A program made the translations under genes and the position numbers. 64,000 bases of DNA from Muricea muricata (taxonomy: Eukaryota; Cnidaria; Anthozoa; Malacalcyonacea; Plexauridae), in the NCBI GenBank assembly GCA_963855995.1, contig OY979728.1, positions 930,001 to 994,000 on the forward strand. The letters run 5' to 3'. Under the pieces are notes generated by a model. The model saw only the letters and a list, made by a program, of their open reading frames with translations. It was not told the DNA's origin and did not search any database. Shown here piece by piece: positions 11,955 to 25,100 of this stretch (position 1 is its first letter; every line of letters begins with the position of its first letter).

Positions 11955-12140
11955 AACTGCAGTGGGCCCAATACAGACCCTTGCGGGACTCCTGCTTGGA
12001 TTTTCTCCGATCAGAACGCTTTTTTAAATGATATTTGTCGCAGGTGGAAACCGGCTTTGAATGACAAGCTTCTTACGTTGTTAACGCATTCTAGGCCTTT
12101 TTAGATAGATAGATAGAAAACTTTATTTACAAACGTCAAC
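11955..12140 (-). mobile_element. Non-LTR retrotransposon fragment (RT motif) and 3'-tail-like sequence
   Basis: The minus strand of 11960-12000 reads QAGVPQGSVLGP, the motif-B region of LINE reverse transcriptase, followed and preceded by stops. At 12100-12135 the minus strand shows aataaag and a tctatctatcta run, typical of a LINE 3' end. Heavily decayed. Confidence 0.6.
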
Positions 12141-13369
12141 CGCAGTTGATTTTTAAACAGGGTATGAACTAATCCACATTTTACAAAGTAAATGAACTAT
12201 TCATAGATAACCAAAGCTAGTATAGGAGTGTAAGAAATATTTTTAGCACCTTAAGATAGTCAGAACGTCAGAAAATGCGAGTAGCTACTTTATAAGGGTT
12301 TTGCACTCTCTTACTTCAATTCCATAGGTGTGCACCATCAGACATGACACTGTTTTTCATGTTATTTGTTCGTGGTTGTAGAAAGTTTTGTGAGTGGTTC
12401 AGGAGCCATTTTGTTCAAAACTTTGCACATTAGTTTTGCTTTTTGTCCCCATAATATCAAGTAGGTCCCAGCCTAAGGCTGGTAAAGCCGTGGACTGATC
12501 AAAATAGTTACTAATACTACATTTTTTAATCAAATTCTCCCTAAAACTGTCATTCAAAACTAGGTTTAAACCAACCTTTCGTTCAGATGGATAAGGCCGC
12601 TATTTTAGTTTGTGACATTGCGTCTCTGCATACCTGGCTACTTCAAAACATTAGAAAAACAAAACTTGAGTTGATCAAAAAGACTTCTGAAAAAATCTCT
12701 TCAAGTTGAAAAAGAAATTGTTTCGAAATTTGGTTGAAATGAGCCTAATTTAAGTCGACCAGTCGGTTGTTCTTGCGTTTCTGGGCGCATTTTATTGCTT
12801 GTTTTTGATCTAGACCAGTTATTTCTGAAGGATTCTTTCTAAGTTTACAAATAAGCTGCTTATAGGAAGTTTTTGAAGACATAGGTTCTTTCACCAACTA
12901 AACGAGCAGACAGAATCGGACGTTTCAAGCAAAGTCTTCTGCTATAAACTTCCTGTCGAAGGCATTTGTTCGAAACATTCGTTTATACAGTTTCAGAAAA
13001 ATCTCTTTCGGTTGCTTTTGACTTCAATTGCTTTTTAAAGCAGTGTTACTTTGCCTAGCAACCAGACGTGGAGTGAAATATCAATTAGTTAACACAATCT
13101 ATACTGTGTCTTTGTAAAGTCCACTGGCGGAAGCTTGTCCCGTGATGGTTCAGTGATTCCGTTGTCTTGCAAGACTCACATATGACACTTGCTCTGCAAT
13201 ATGACCCTACCAAACCCAGAGCTTCGACATGCACGCAAATTAACAATTGTATGGCAGTATATGCAAATTATATTTAATCTGCCGTGCAAGTTTGGAAACC
13301 TTGTTTAGTTTGTTTAACCACAGTTAACTGTGAGTCATCATTATCAATATCGTACTGTTTTGCCCGAAG
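12141..13369. other. Intergenic, probable old repeat remains
   Basis: AT-rich sequence with no supported gene. Part (to about 12490) may belong to the decayed LINE on the minus strand. Confidence 0.4.
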
Positions 13370-13503
13370 ATGAGCGAAAAGAGTTCAATATGTGTGGAAA
13401 ACGTCCACGATATCGAGGAAGTGAATACCAACAGTGAGAAGATAAAGTCAAAATTGAAAAGCGGAGTAAATTTGGTACGGGACAAATTCAAATCTCGGAT
13501 CAG
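13370..13503 (+). CDS. Possible first coding exon of an unidentified gene
   Basis: ATG-led open frame (MSEKSSICVENVHDIEEVNT...), lysine- and glutamate-rich, ending in a plausible donor atcag|gttagt at 13504. Read through without splicing it would stop at 13570 as 66 residues. I could not find a matching downstream exon before BRF2, and the family is not recognised. It may be chance. Confidence 0.25.
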
Positions 13504-13570
13504 GTTAGTCAGCAATGCTTACCAACGTAATATAAGGCAGGCCTTATCTTATACAACTTCTGCTGGGTAG

Positions 13571-14252
13571 GCTTATGCTGTCAATGTGTAGTCTTGGCAT
13601 TTCGTGACACCTTTGTGGGTTTGAAGTGGTTAAAATAATCATATTTCATTGTCGTGTCTGGAATTTTGCGATAGTTGGCTACCAGTGCAATGAATTGATG
13701 GAGATAAACGGTAAACAGTTAGATTAGTGTCAGACGCAATGACCTGGAACTCATAGTGTTAATCTGTATTAGGAAAGGGTTCAATTACAAAGGGGGAGAT
13801 TTGATGAATTGCAGGCAATGGGGGACAAGAATTGCATGAGAGTTTGCCTCGGTATTAAACTCTCTGGTCAAATCAGAAGTGAGAATTTGCATGGAGTTTC
13901 TCATTTCTGATGTTTTGGTTAAAGGGTGAATGATGTTACTAGCCAAACATGATCATTAGTTTTTATTGAAACTTGAACCTGGTCAAAGTCCATGAAAATG
14001 GATGAAGTTGCCAGCCAAATGCAAGCAAGACCTGCAAGTCACATTGATCAATTCTGCCAAGCAAAAACGTGTATGTTTATTTTGTTATTCACTGAAAAAA
14101 CTCCAGGAGTAAGCTGCCAGAAATCTAACAAACATCATACACCATGTGTTAGTAGTGTGTTTTGACATTACTGTATCTCCTTGTATCTGATAAGACAGAG
14201 AATCTCTTTCTACAATTACTGATTTGCCACACAATTATCAGACACACAATTA
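13571..14252. other. Spacer and BRF2 3' UTR
   Basis: No gene seen on plus. On the minus strand this is the likely 3' UTR of BRF2, with AATAAA (plus-strand tttatt) at 14076-14081, about 170 bp past the stop. Confidence 0.5.
14076..14081 (-). other. Poly(A) signal of BRF2
   Basis: AATAAA on the minus strand, about 170 bp beyond the BRF2 stop. Confidence 0.4.
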
Positions 14253-15755
14253 TCAGGAAATCTTAGCTCTCTTTGCATGTTCGTTTCCAGTGTCAAAACT
14301 GCCATCCATATTCTGGACACGTTTCAATGAATCAACCTCCTCTGGCCTTCGAACATATGAATCAATTTCAGATTCTTCAATCTCGTGGTTAATGGCGGAG
14401 CTTGTCGTCTTGAGATTGTCATAAAAGCCTTCTTGTAGCTGTTCCATGGAGCAGCCGAGCTCCAGCAACTCTTCGATGAGTCTGTCTTCCTCATCCAGCT
14501 GGTTCTCTGTGGTGATTTCAACATCGGATTCTACAGTAACATCATTGTCTGTGGTTATGCTGTCTGCATCTGTCGTCTCCAAGGAAACAATGTTGTTAAC
14601 CCCAGAGGCAGCATTCCCTTCGTTGTTTACCATTGTTTCTGAACTCATTGAAGTTTCGCATGCCGTCAGACATTTCCGCTCACCAATACGTTTCAAAGCA
14701 TTCTGTATTTTCAACTTCCGTTTGTTGATTTCATTTTCGCGCTCCTGGCACCACTTCGGGTCACTCACCTTCGCTGTAAACCCACCACAATTTTGCTCGA
14801 ACTTTACTATGTCCTTGATGTAATAATGGATCTTAGACATTTTCACCTGTTCCATATTGACCCAAGGTATAGCCTCGAGCAAGGTCCTCATGTAGTTTTT
14901 TAGCAACCTTATGCACTTCAAAACTGTGCTCTCTGCAATTTGAGACATTTTCAAGCAGAGCTTGGTTACTTCCTGTTTCTGAGTGGTGCCCTTGTTAACG
15001 GCAAGGCTAGCCAGAACGCAGTACGCAATGGCCTGGGGCAAGGGGCTACCCACTAGGACCATGGACTTGCTACAACGAGAACACAGTTGCAGTGCTAATT
15101 CTTCACACTCTTTTGCAGAGGGTAAGTCACTACAAGCTGTCGAGATGAGACTTTCAATAGTGACAGGTGTTCGGTGCAAATCATATCTTTTATCCATCAT
15201 CTTCGAAACGCCACCGAGTTCAAAAACTGTACAACCAGTCGCAACTGCAACCTGCTTGAGGGTGACTATCAAGTCATTGTTGCGTGATATGATGTAAATG
15301 CACGCACCAACCAGACGTACTTTGTTCGTTATCTCTTTGAAATCTGGGAATACCCTCTCTACCAAAAAATCTTGTACCTGTTCCATGATTTCTTTCGAAA
15401 GCTGTAGTTTTTCACAGTAACGCGTCACGTCCTCTTTCAGACGTCTTTGCGCCACAGTCAAGCGGTTTTTACGAAGTTTAGACTGGCATTCAAGATACTC
15501 TTGACGACTTTGGAAGCTTCCCATACCTAAACTGGTTTGGCTCGCGTTTCCCGGTTCAGAACTGAATACCTGCTCTTCGCTGATGACAGCACTGCAATAA
15601 GGACAACATTGCATTGAACCCCAAGAGTTTAATAAGCTTTTATCTAGTTGCAAATTGCAAGAAGGACACGTTTGCAAACCGAACCCCGACATATTTTCAC
15701 TCATTTTTGCTTTCTTTTTGAATGTGGACGTTCTGAAGACGTTCTGTGCTTCCAT
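14253..15755 (-). CDS. BRF2: TFIIB-related factor 2 (TFIIIB subunit)
   Basis: One uninterrupted frame of 500 residues. BRF2 replaces BRF1 in the TFIIIB that recruits RNA polymerase III to type 3 promoters (U6 snRNA, tRNA-Sec) in the nucleus. Visible: N-terminal zinc ribbon with C30-x2-C33 and C51-x2-C54; two cyclin folds (about 95-320; KEITNKVRLVGACIYIISR and SPLPQAIAYCVLASLAV); a basic linker; a long acidic insert (about 385-440); and a C-terminal segment (ESEIDSYVRRPEEVDSLKR, about 465-485) matching the conserved BRF2 'pin' region. Longer than human BRF2 (419) mainly in the acidic insert. Human BRF2 has introns, this gene has none. An in-frame Met at residue 18 is an alternative start nearer the ribbon. 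It sits head-to-head with AP-3 beta, 346 bp apart. Confidence 0.92.
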   Translation of the reverse strand: MEAQNVFRTSTFKKKAKMSENMSGFGLQTCPSCNLQLDKSLLNSWGSMQCCPYCSAVISEEQVFSSEPGNASQTSLGMGSFQSRQEYLECQSKLRKNRLTVAQRRLKEDVTRYCEKLQLSKEIMEQVQDFLVERVFPDFKEITNKVRLVGACIYIISRNNDLIVTLKQVAVATGCTVFELGGVSKMMDKRYDLHRTPVTIESLISTACSDLPSAKECEELALQLCSRCSKSMVLVGSPLPQAIAYCVLASLAVNKGTTQKQEVTKLCLKMSQIAESTVLKCIRLLKNYMRTLLEAIPWVNMEQVKMSKIHYYIKDIVKFEQNCGGFTAKVSDPKWCQERENEINKRKLKIQNALKRIGERKCLTACETSMSSETMVNNEGNAASGVNNIVSLETTDADSITTDNDVTVESDVEITTENQLDEEDRLIEELLELGCSMEQLQEGFYDNLKTTSSAINHEIEESEIDSYVRRPEEVDSLKRVQNMDGSFDTGNEHAKRAKIS

Positions 15756-16101
15756 TTTATAGTCTAAATTCTAAATGCAAATTTCCTTGCTAAATTTTCG
15801 GTTTTAGTTCCGAAATCAAATCCTAATCTAACCTTTAATCTAATCTTAAATTCTAACCTAATTTCTTAAACCAGGACCTGACCTGGTCTTATCCTGATCC
15901 TATCTATAAAGATTATCCTATGCAAATTTAATAATTTAATCCTACATTTTATATAATTAATATGATTTTTACGACTAGACCCAGATCCCCAATGCTTCTT
16001 GAAGTGTGCGCGGCCGCCATCTTTTTTTTGGATTTTGAAAGTATTTCACCTGATTTGCGCTCGATTTTCGAGCATTTAAAACAAAAATTTCTCTCTAACT
16101 A
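15756..16101. promoter_or_regulatory. Divergent promoter region, BRF2 / AP-3 beta
   Basis: 346 bp between the two start codons, transcribed outwards on both sides. The BRF2 half is a run of imperfect ctaatct/ctaacct words; the AP-3 half carries the YY1-like site. No TATA box is obvious. Confidence 0.6.
16013..16023 (-). promoter_or_regulatory. YY1-like site
   Basis: gccgccatctt, i.e. AAGATGGCGGC on the minus strand, a perfect YY1 core. It lies 79 bp before the AP-3 beta ATG, the usual position near or just after a start site in metazoan housekeeping genes. Confidence 0.5.
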
Positions 16102-19100
16102 ATGGCTTATAGTATCGACCAAGACCCAGACGTGGGAGAGACGTCATCAGGGAGGATTTTCGCTGGAAAATTTAAACGGTAAGCGCTCGATATTCTTCTA
16201 AAATCACCGAAAGGTTTCGGCGACCCTGAGATGATGTGGCAATACATGCTTTCGTGGGCACGGAATGGGTTTATATCTTGTTGTTTTATTTTCCAGCCAT
16301 GCCGATCTTAACGAGTTGCTGGATAGCAATAAGGACAGAGATAAATTGGAAGCTATGCGACGCATTATTGAGGTTTGTTGTGGTTGTTTTATAAACAGTT
16401 TCTATAATTCTATTTTCCATATTGCTAGGATTAGTGTTAATGGATAAATATTCACATGATTTCAAACGAAACGCACGTGACTTTTGAAGTTGCAATTAAG
16501 TTATTTGATAGTTTGACTTCGTTTAATTATGATGAAAACATTTAGAATATAGTTTAGTTTACATTAGTTACAAGACAAAATTTTGCATTGAAAAGAATAA
16601 TTTGTTGAAGTATTCAGTATTGTTTACTTTGTGAAGTGTATTGGACATGATGCTCAGCTAAATTGCAAAGCATTGCTAAACAATATTTGTACTTTTTAAT
16701 GATCAGCAATTGCTGAATCAGGTTTTTACTATGGCATGCAAATTAAATTTATGATGTGGGTTAAAACTAAAGCAAAAATTAGAGTGTTTGAAAAGTATGA
16801 TAATTATTTCATGGAATTTTAGTGGGATGCATGTAAAAGTTATCGATTGGATTTTGAAAATGGACTTTTAAATTTAAACCTAAGGTATTGTGTGATAGCC
16901 TGGAATAAGCCAAAGTTGCAATTTTTGGTTTTCAGAGTGTATCAAGTGGGAAAGATGTCTCACAGTTATTTGCTTCTGTTGTTAAGAATGTAGTTTCCAA
17001 GAATCCGGAGGTAAGCTTTGTCAATGACTATCAAAGTTGTAAGGCTTGAGTAGCTTTGTGGTAAACTCAATTGTTGATGCCGGAAAAAGTTTTAATATTT
17101 GTATTTATTTAGATTAAGAAGTTGGTCTACGTCTACTTGGTTCGATATGCAGAGGAGCAACAAGATTTGGCATTGCTATCCATCAGCACTTTTCAAAAAG
17201 CTCTCAAGGTACAAATTATGCTCTTTCCGTGACAAATATAATGCCAAAATATGCACCTGGTTGAGTCAAGAATGGTCAGGCTCAATGCAGTTGTCGCAGT
17301 TATTTATTTAGGTGGGAATGTGCGAGGGGGGAGGGTGGTGGGGGGGGAGCAAGAGCATAGATTTTAAAGATTCAATGGCAGAAGCAGGGCAAAACAGAAA
17401 AAAATGAGTGGTAAAATGTGTCTGGTGGACAAATTTATTGAAAATGGTTGGTAAATTGAGTGATACTTAATTTGTCGGTAAAATGGGAAGTCTACATGTA
17501 AACACCCCCTGCACACTAGGCCTTGGTGTGTTGCCATGTTTTGGATTGATTATTCTTTGTTTCTCTGCAGGATCCCAACCAGTTAATAAGAGGAAGTGCA
17601 TTGCGTGTATTGTCTAGTATTCGTGTTTCAATTATTGTGCCGATAATGATGCTGGCCATCAAAGAGGTACATAATTAACTACATAATTATTCCAGTGATA
17701 TTTTAGGTGTTGGTTGGGAGCTTCCCTTAAAGTTTCCAAAATTCCATAACATTGCACATTCTATAAAATTGCACTTAATAGGTTAGCTGTGGAGTAAGAT
17801 CTTTGACTGTTAGGAACAACATAAATTACTCCTTAAAATGATATGTTTGTAAAATATGTTTCCCTTCAGGCTGTAACAGATATGTCACCATTTGTGAGAA
17901 AAACAGCTTGTCATGCCATTCCTAAACTGTATAGGTAAGACATACTAATGGATACGTTTTTACTCAGTGCTAGTTTTGAGCAAGTTGCACAACCTGTGTC
18001 GTCGATAACTGGACTAAGTTTCTGAATTTTCATCCTCGTCACAGCCTGGCCTACAATTTGTGTTTTATTTAGTCTTGATCCTGAACTAAAGGAACCTTTA
18101 ATTGAAGTTATTGAAAAACTACTGAAAGACAAGACAACAGTAAGTTGATTAAAAATATGTTAAGATTGTGCATTTAAAAGAGTATGAAATATTTCTTAAG
18201 GAAAACACTTGAAAACCTTTTTACAAGAAAGTGCAGCATCTTCTATAGCATATTCAATTTGCTTACTGTATTACATGTCCTGCAGAGTATAATTTGAAGG
18301 GGGGCAAGGTCAAGCAATCTACGGGATTTTGGGGAGGATTGCCTCCGGGAGTAGAACCAAGGATTGGCTCTGCAGTGCCATAGGAATCTTCATCTGCAAT
18401 TAAAAGTGGATGGGGGCATGCCCCCTGCGACTCTGGGCTCCCTGCATTCATTAAAGTTTAAAATTTAGCTTGTAACACCTGTATATTCATTCCTTAAGCT
18501 TGTTTCTGGCAGTGCTGTGATGGCATTCGAGGAGCTATGCCCAGACAGAATCGACCTTATTCATAAGAATTATCGTAAACTTTGTAATTTACTGGTGGAT
18601 ATTGACGAATGGGGTCAGTCTGCTGTTATCCACATGTTAACAAGATATGCGAGGTCACAGTTTGTCGACCCTAACAAAGCGGTAAGCTTAACATCAAATG
18701 TTCAGATCACGTGCCTTGTTTGTTCTCTCCAAGGGGAGACAGAGATTTCTATTCAAGCATAGTTTTAAGGGTTCTGCCCACAGTGGGTGCCACTGGGTGC
18801 CCACTACTCAGCAGTGCTGCCCGTCATTCCGACCTAAAACAGCTCTTCTAGACTTTTTAAAAGACAAGCAAATAATTATTGAAATGAGAGCATTATTATA
18901 TGCAAGAAGTGATTGTTGCACTTTTCTACTTTGCTTTGCAACAAGCAGTTACACTTCAGCTTGTTCTCTTCTTTCTCGGGGACTATATACTACAGTACGA
19001 CCAAGTAATAAGTGCAGTCAATTCATTTTATGAATTTATTAATATAGAACTAATATAACATGTCCAATTCTTACAGTCACAATCTTACAATCACAATACT

Positions 19101-22100
19101 TTCTTGCTTGAGTCCTGTACACATCTCTACAATTTCAAATCAAGTCTCGACATTCCTCCTCTGGCAATGAATGGTGTTTGGTGTTAGCAAAAATGATGCA
19201 TCGACGTGTAATTGGAAATCAGTTTACAACAATCAATTAAGCAACTTGAATTGTAACATATGATGTTTAATTACATGGATTTATATGACAAAAATAGCGA
19301 GAATAAATATGCACTAGCATGTATACTTCCCCTGCAAATTTACAAAGAACTTTGATATTTCCAAAGGTTGAAAATGAGAATTTCTACCCGGACTCTCAAG
19401 ACAGTGAAGACGAGGAGGATAATGATAATGAAGAGGATGATGAAGAAGGAAAAACAGGCAAAAACAAACCCTATATCATGGACCCAGATCACCGCTTGTT
19501 GTTGAGAGTTACTAAACCTCTGTTACAGAGCAGGAATTCAGCGGTGAGTTGGTTAAATTGCAGTTCTTGTTAATCATGAACCATAAGCCATGAAGGCTTG
19601 TCACATCGATATATTGAAATATAAGCACACAGCACACATTCCTAGGAAAAGGTGGCCCCCTTAAAACTCTCAGGTGTGGAGTGGTGTGCAATCATTTTTC
19701 CCTATTTACCCCGTATGAACATCAAAAATCAACAACTCTAGCGGGTCCTTAATGAAGTAACAAAGTTTATGTTCAAAATGCAAATAATAAATGTCATATA
19801 ATGTTATACAACTACAATTACTAATTGTGCCATTTGTGAAATAACATGACACATAATATATGTCATATAATGTGCATGATAATTGCAACATATTACACAC
19901 TAAATATTTACTAACATACTAAATTGTAACAAATATCACATAATGTTCTACAATGTCAACTAATTTTTAATCAAGCCTAATTTGCTATTCATTTGTAGCA
20001 TAGAATAGCCACAAAGTGGAAATGCTATTAAATCATGATTATTATTATAATTTTATTGATATTCACCATGCAAATTACTTACAGCACTGTCACATGCTAC
20101 AATTATTCGTGTTTGTCTATTTTTACATCTCTCAAGAGTAGAATTGTGTTAGAAAAATTGCAGTGTGTGACAGGGGCTTTATTAGCAAAAGTTATGTTGC
20201 CAATTAGTATAGGAAATTACACAGTCCAAGAAGTATTGATGAAAAATCACACACATGTTTGGCGAAATGTTCATAATACCGCGAGTGTGAAGCACGAATA
20301 GTATTATAAATATTTCGCCAAACACAAGTGTGATTTTTCATTAATACTTCCAGGACAAGTGTAATTTCCTATTAATATCATTTTTTAAAAATGTTTCACC
20401 GATTTGTTTATGTTTTTAGTTTTTAAAAATCCCGCGCCCCGTGGCGCTTGCGATCTTTGCCGATTAATTTTTAATCTGCACACTGTGCCGATTAATGATT
20501 AATCGGCACAGTTCTTAGCCAATCGAATCGAATAAACAAAGAAAAATGACATCAGCCGTGATATAGTTTGACAATAAATGTAATGTACTCATGTGTTTCA
20601 GGTTGTCATGGCTGTGGCGAGATTGTACCATCACTGTGCCCCTGCAAGTGAGGTTGGGATTGTATCAAGAGCTCTGGTCAGGTTACTGAAAGGACACAGG
20701 TAAATAATCATGTGGTGGGAAAACACTGTGCTTAGTACATCATTGTGACAGAATTTCTTGAATCATTACCCTTGCTATTCTACAGTGCAGTTTTTACACA
20801 TACTTAAAAAACTCATTAATAATTCACGAAGAAAATTCAAAAGAAATACATTTTTAATCAGTGTCTTCATATGTGATAAAGATTTCTCTTGATTTGCATA
20901 AACTTTAACTGTAAATTTCTCAGTTCAGACGCTGCCGATTTTTAAAATTACTTCACCAATGCAGAGATTTAACTGAGACGTTTTTTAAGCCATTTAAAAC
21001 ACTCGTAATTCGTGTTTTATCACATATAAAACACTCCGCTTCGCGTCGTGTTTTATATGTGATAAAACACTCCTACTCGTGTTTTAAATAGTACTTAATA
21101 TACAGCTGCTGTAGCCCAGGTTCTTGGCTCATGCATTGATGGAAGTTCTTCCCAGGTGTTACGATCAAATCTAAAACCTTCTACTGTCTTCATGACAATG
21201 GATCTTTCATCCATGCCTCCCATGACAATCACAGTGTCTCTGACAACTGCAGCCACACATCCTCTCCTCTTATACTTCATGTTAGGTAATTCACGACTCT
21301 TCTGGGTCCTGATGTTGTACATTAAAACTTTGTTTGATGATTGATAATAACTGTCAACACCACCCATTATCATAACATTGTCATCATCCCACTTCACGGT
21401 AGCCATGTCAGATACGGGGTAAGGTAGGGGTGCTAACTCCTGAAACTCATTCTTAGTGATGTCATACATGACAACACTTATGCGAAAACTGAAGCGAGCC
21501 ACACTCCCTCCGACAATCAAGATCTTATCACCAAAGATTGCAACACCATGAGAGCATCTTCTCTGTGGCATGTTGGTCAGCAGTTGTGTGGTATAAGGAG
21601 GCGAAAGGGAAATCTCTGTGATACGATCAGAATCTGCAAATTCCTTTTGATCAGAGCCTCCAATTAATATCAACCGTCCTTTGTAAACTACACTGCCACT
21701 TGCGAAGAAACCTTCAGGTAACTTAACAGGAACGTTTTCCCAAGGTTGAACATCATTCAGTGATATTTTTTCGATAGAAGTTCCCGTCGAAAGTGTGCTG
21801 ATAACAAATAACTGATTGTTGTAAACAACTGAACATGCTCCACTGCGCTTTTCCCTCATTGGCTGTAGTCGTGTCCAGGTTCCAGTTGCCAGACTGAACA
21901 TTTCCACTGAATTTGAAGCTCCTTTACCATCAAAGCCTCCAGCCACAATAACCTTCTCTTCTCTCTCCGTCCCACCACCTTCTGCAATTCCTTTCTTCAT
22001 TTTCTCAGCTTGATCTTCATGTGATGTTTGTTGTGTCATTCTTGCCAGTTGTTTCATAATTTCATTTAAACTTTCCTTGATCTCAACATTATCCGCTCTA

Positions 22101-25100
22101 AGCAGCTGACGATTGCTTTCTTCCTGCTTGTTGAGTTGTTGTTTAACCAGTTCGACTTTCGCGAACACTGCTTTGACATTGGTCTCAATATTTTTCTCGT
22201 TTCTGTCCAGCTTTTCATCCATGGCAGCCAAACTAACCTTCATTGTATCCATTTCTTGTCTTATCTCACTGCAACTGTGACATTTAACTCTGCGTAGTTC
22301 ACACACCGCAGTTTCATGATGAAGTAAATCTTGTTTATTTACTTCAAGTTGACATCCTTCGTTGGAGCAGACTGCGGGGGCGAAACCACAGTCTGCAACA
22401 TGCCTTTCGAGATCTCCGAGCAGAACGACTTTTCCACAACCGCGTTTGTAGAATTCACAGCGAATTTTTAATTCTGACAGTAAGTTCATTGCAGTCCGTG
22501 CTTGTCTTAGTGTTTCGACAGTGAGTGGCTCCATGCAGGTTGGACATGTGTTAGAATACATGAGATGTATAGTGATACAAGCTCTACAGAACAAGTGTTC
22601 ATTACGTTGACACATGACCGGGTCTTTGATAACGTTGGTACAAATAATACAGTGCAAAGTCTCGCTGACAATCTGTTCAAATCGTTCATCGTCATAGCCA
22701 GTTTCGCGTACCGCCAACTTCGAGGCCATTTTAATGTCAAGAGGAATTACACGTACATTCCTTAGTCGTTAGCGTTTTGCTTCCATTTCTCGTAATTCGT
22801 GTTTTGTGTGAACCAGGAGGCAAAATCTATCGTTAAAACTTGATTCCTGAAAGAAAAACGGTAGTTTTTGATTAATACTTTCTATATAAATCGTTATTTA
22901 ATTAACAGCAGTTCTGCGTCAATGGCTTTTCAGTTTTGCCACGTCAGTCAACATTTCTTGCTTTGTAGGTTTGTAATTTTGAAAGATTTGAGTGTATCCT
23001 TCACTTACTTTAGTTCATGTTGTCAGGTTATGGTAAATTGCTGTCGATTTGAGAGACTGAAAGAATCTTTACCTAGAAAACAGTCATACCAAGTAGCGAG
23101 CTTTCGTAAGCAGTGACTCTTTGTTCAAATTAGTTTCGATTTGAGTTGAATACACGCCTTGAATTCTTGCATATCAAATTGAAAATTACGACATTGCATG
23201 CTTGAGCAGTGCTTGCAACAGGAAGTATTTCGTAATAATATTAGAAGAAATACTATTTAAAGATTGTCCATATGACATATTTCTAAATTCACGTTTTAGT
23301 CTTGTGCATGTACAGAGAAGGACATTGAAACGTTTTTCTTCATATTTTCATGCACATAACTTCATGGACACTGTACATTCTGCTAGTTATGTTATTATTC
23401 CACCATGAATATTTGACGGGTTCATTACCGGTTTATGGTGAATTATAACCGGTTTAAGAAATGACTGTCAGTATGGATTGTCGTTAGCATTATTAAATAA
23501 TCTAAATTTTTGAGACACGAAAAGCATAGGTTCTTTCACTTCCCCAAATGATAAAGGGAAAATCAACATTTCAAGCTCAGGACCTACGTCGGAAGTTAGT
23601 CGAAAGAACCTAGACCTTTCGTGTACTATTGTTTTATTAGTATACTTGTATACTATTGCAAATGCTGTTCTATGATTGGCTACTCTACTCGCTCTCTAGA
23701 TTCCTCAATAGATAGTGAATAGTAAAACAATTTACTTGTGTAATTTTTCACTTCAAAGACAATAATTTTCTACAAAATGGCTTAAAATCAATTTTTTATC
23801 TCAGATTCTAGAACAGGGATTAAATTACTCGCTCTCAATTTCCATGCGGTTATTATAGTTGATACGCCCCCCCCCCCCCCCCCCCTCTACCCCCATTGAT
23901 CAACTATCGCCGCCGTAGAAATCTCGAACTACTAATCTAATTGTTCATTAGTTTAGTCGCACAGAATGATAAATCAAGCATGTATTTTCTTTTAGGGAAG
24001 TTCAGTATGTTGTTCTGAGCAATATCGCAACTTTATCTGCAACAAGAAAGGTATATAAATGAAAGAATAAACATGTTTATAGAAAATGATAGCAACAGAA
24101 TTCAAAGTTTCCAGCGGAGACTGTTCATTTCGTAACTTCCTCTCGGAAGAGTCTTCGCTTTAAACGGCGAATTTCTAAACCACATTCCACCGTGGTTGCA
24201 TGTTAAGTGAATAGTGTCCTTCCTTTTATCTTGACGCAACTGATTTGATTTGTACAGGGAATGTTTGAACCGCATTTGAAGAGCTTTTTTGTTCATTCTA
24301 ACGACTCCACGCACATCAAAACTTTAAAGGTAAGCAATCTTTTCTCGGTTTTCACATTCCAACAAAAGAATGCTAAATAGATTTATAAAGGCTTTTCCAC
24401 TCATCGCAAATACCAGATCACTAGCTCAATGCGAGCGATTTCATGCAATGGCAATGCTTAACAGCTGGTTTTAATCAGGTTTAAGCACTCGCAGCGAGCA
24501 TGAAAATTGGTTTTTCAGTGGAAAAGAGCCTGAACTCTCACACAAACACTTGAACAATATTTTTTAGCTTGAAATCATGACAAATATCGCGTCCGAATCT
24601 AATATAACATTGCTGCTGAGAGAATTCCAAGTAAGGAAATATTAAATATTTTACCAAAAATGTCTTGTATTCAAAAACCGGAGCGAAAGTTTCCAAAATA
24701 TGCATTGTAAATGCATTTAATTACAATATACGAGTAATATTACTCAGCTTAAAGCTTGAACATGCAATATTAGACGGAGTTTTTTTCTCGAAATTTACAA
24801 AATCCTGAATTTTTCTGTGCCAACGAAAAATTCAAAATGACAAAACAATCATGCAACTCAAACCTCATTGAAACATGACCATTGGTATTTCTGCACAAAG
24901 TTTTTGTATTTGTGCTTGCAGCTATTCTTTTTCCAGTTTTGTGCAAACTTTGCGAGTCCGTGAGAAAACTTCTTAAACTTTCTCTTTAAGGAGTTTGCTA
25001 ACGCAATTTCCATGCATAAAACTGAGTATTGCTTTGTTAAACCTTGCAATTTCTTATCAATCTTTTCAGACCTACATCAACAATTCGGACAAGCAGTTTG

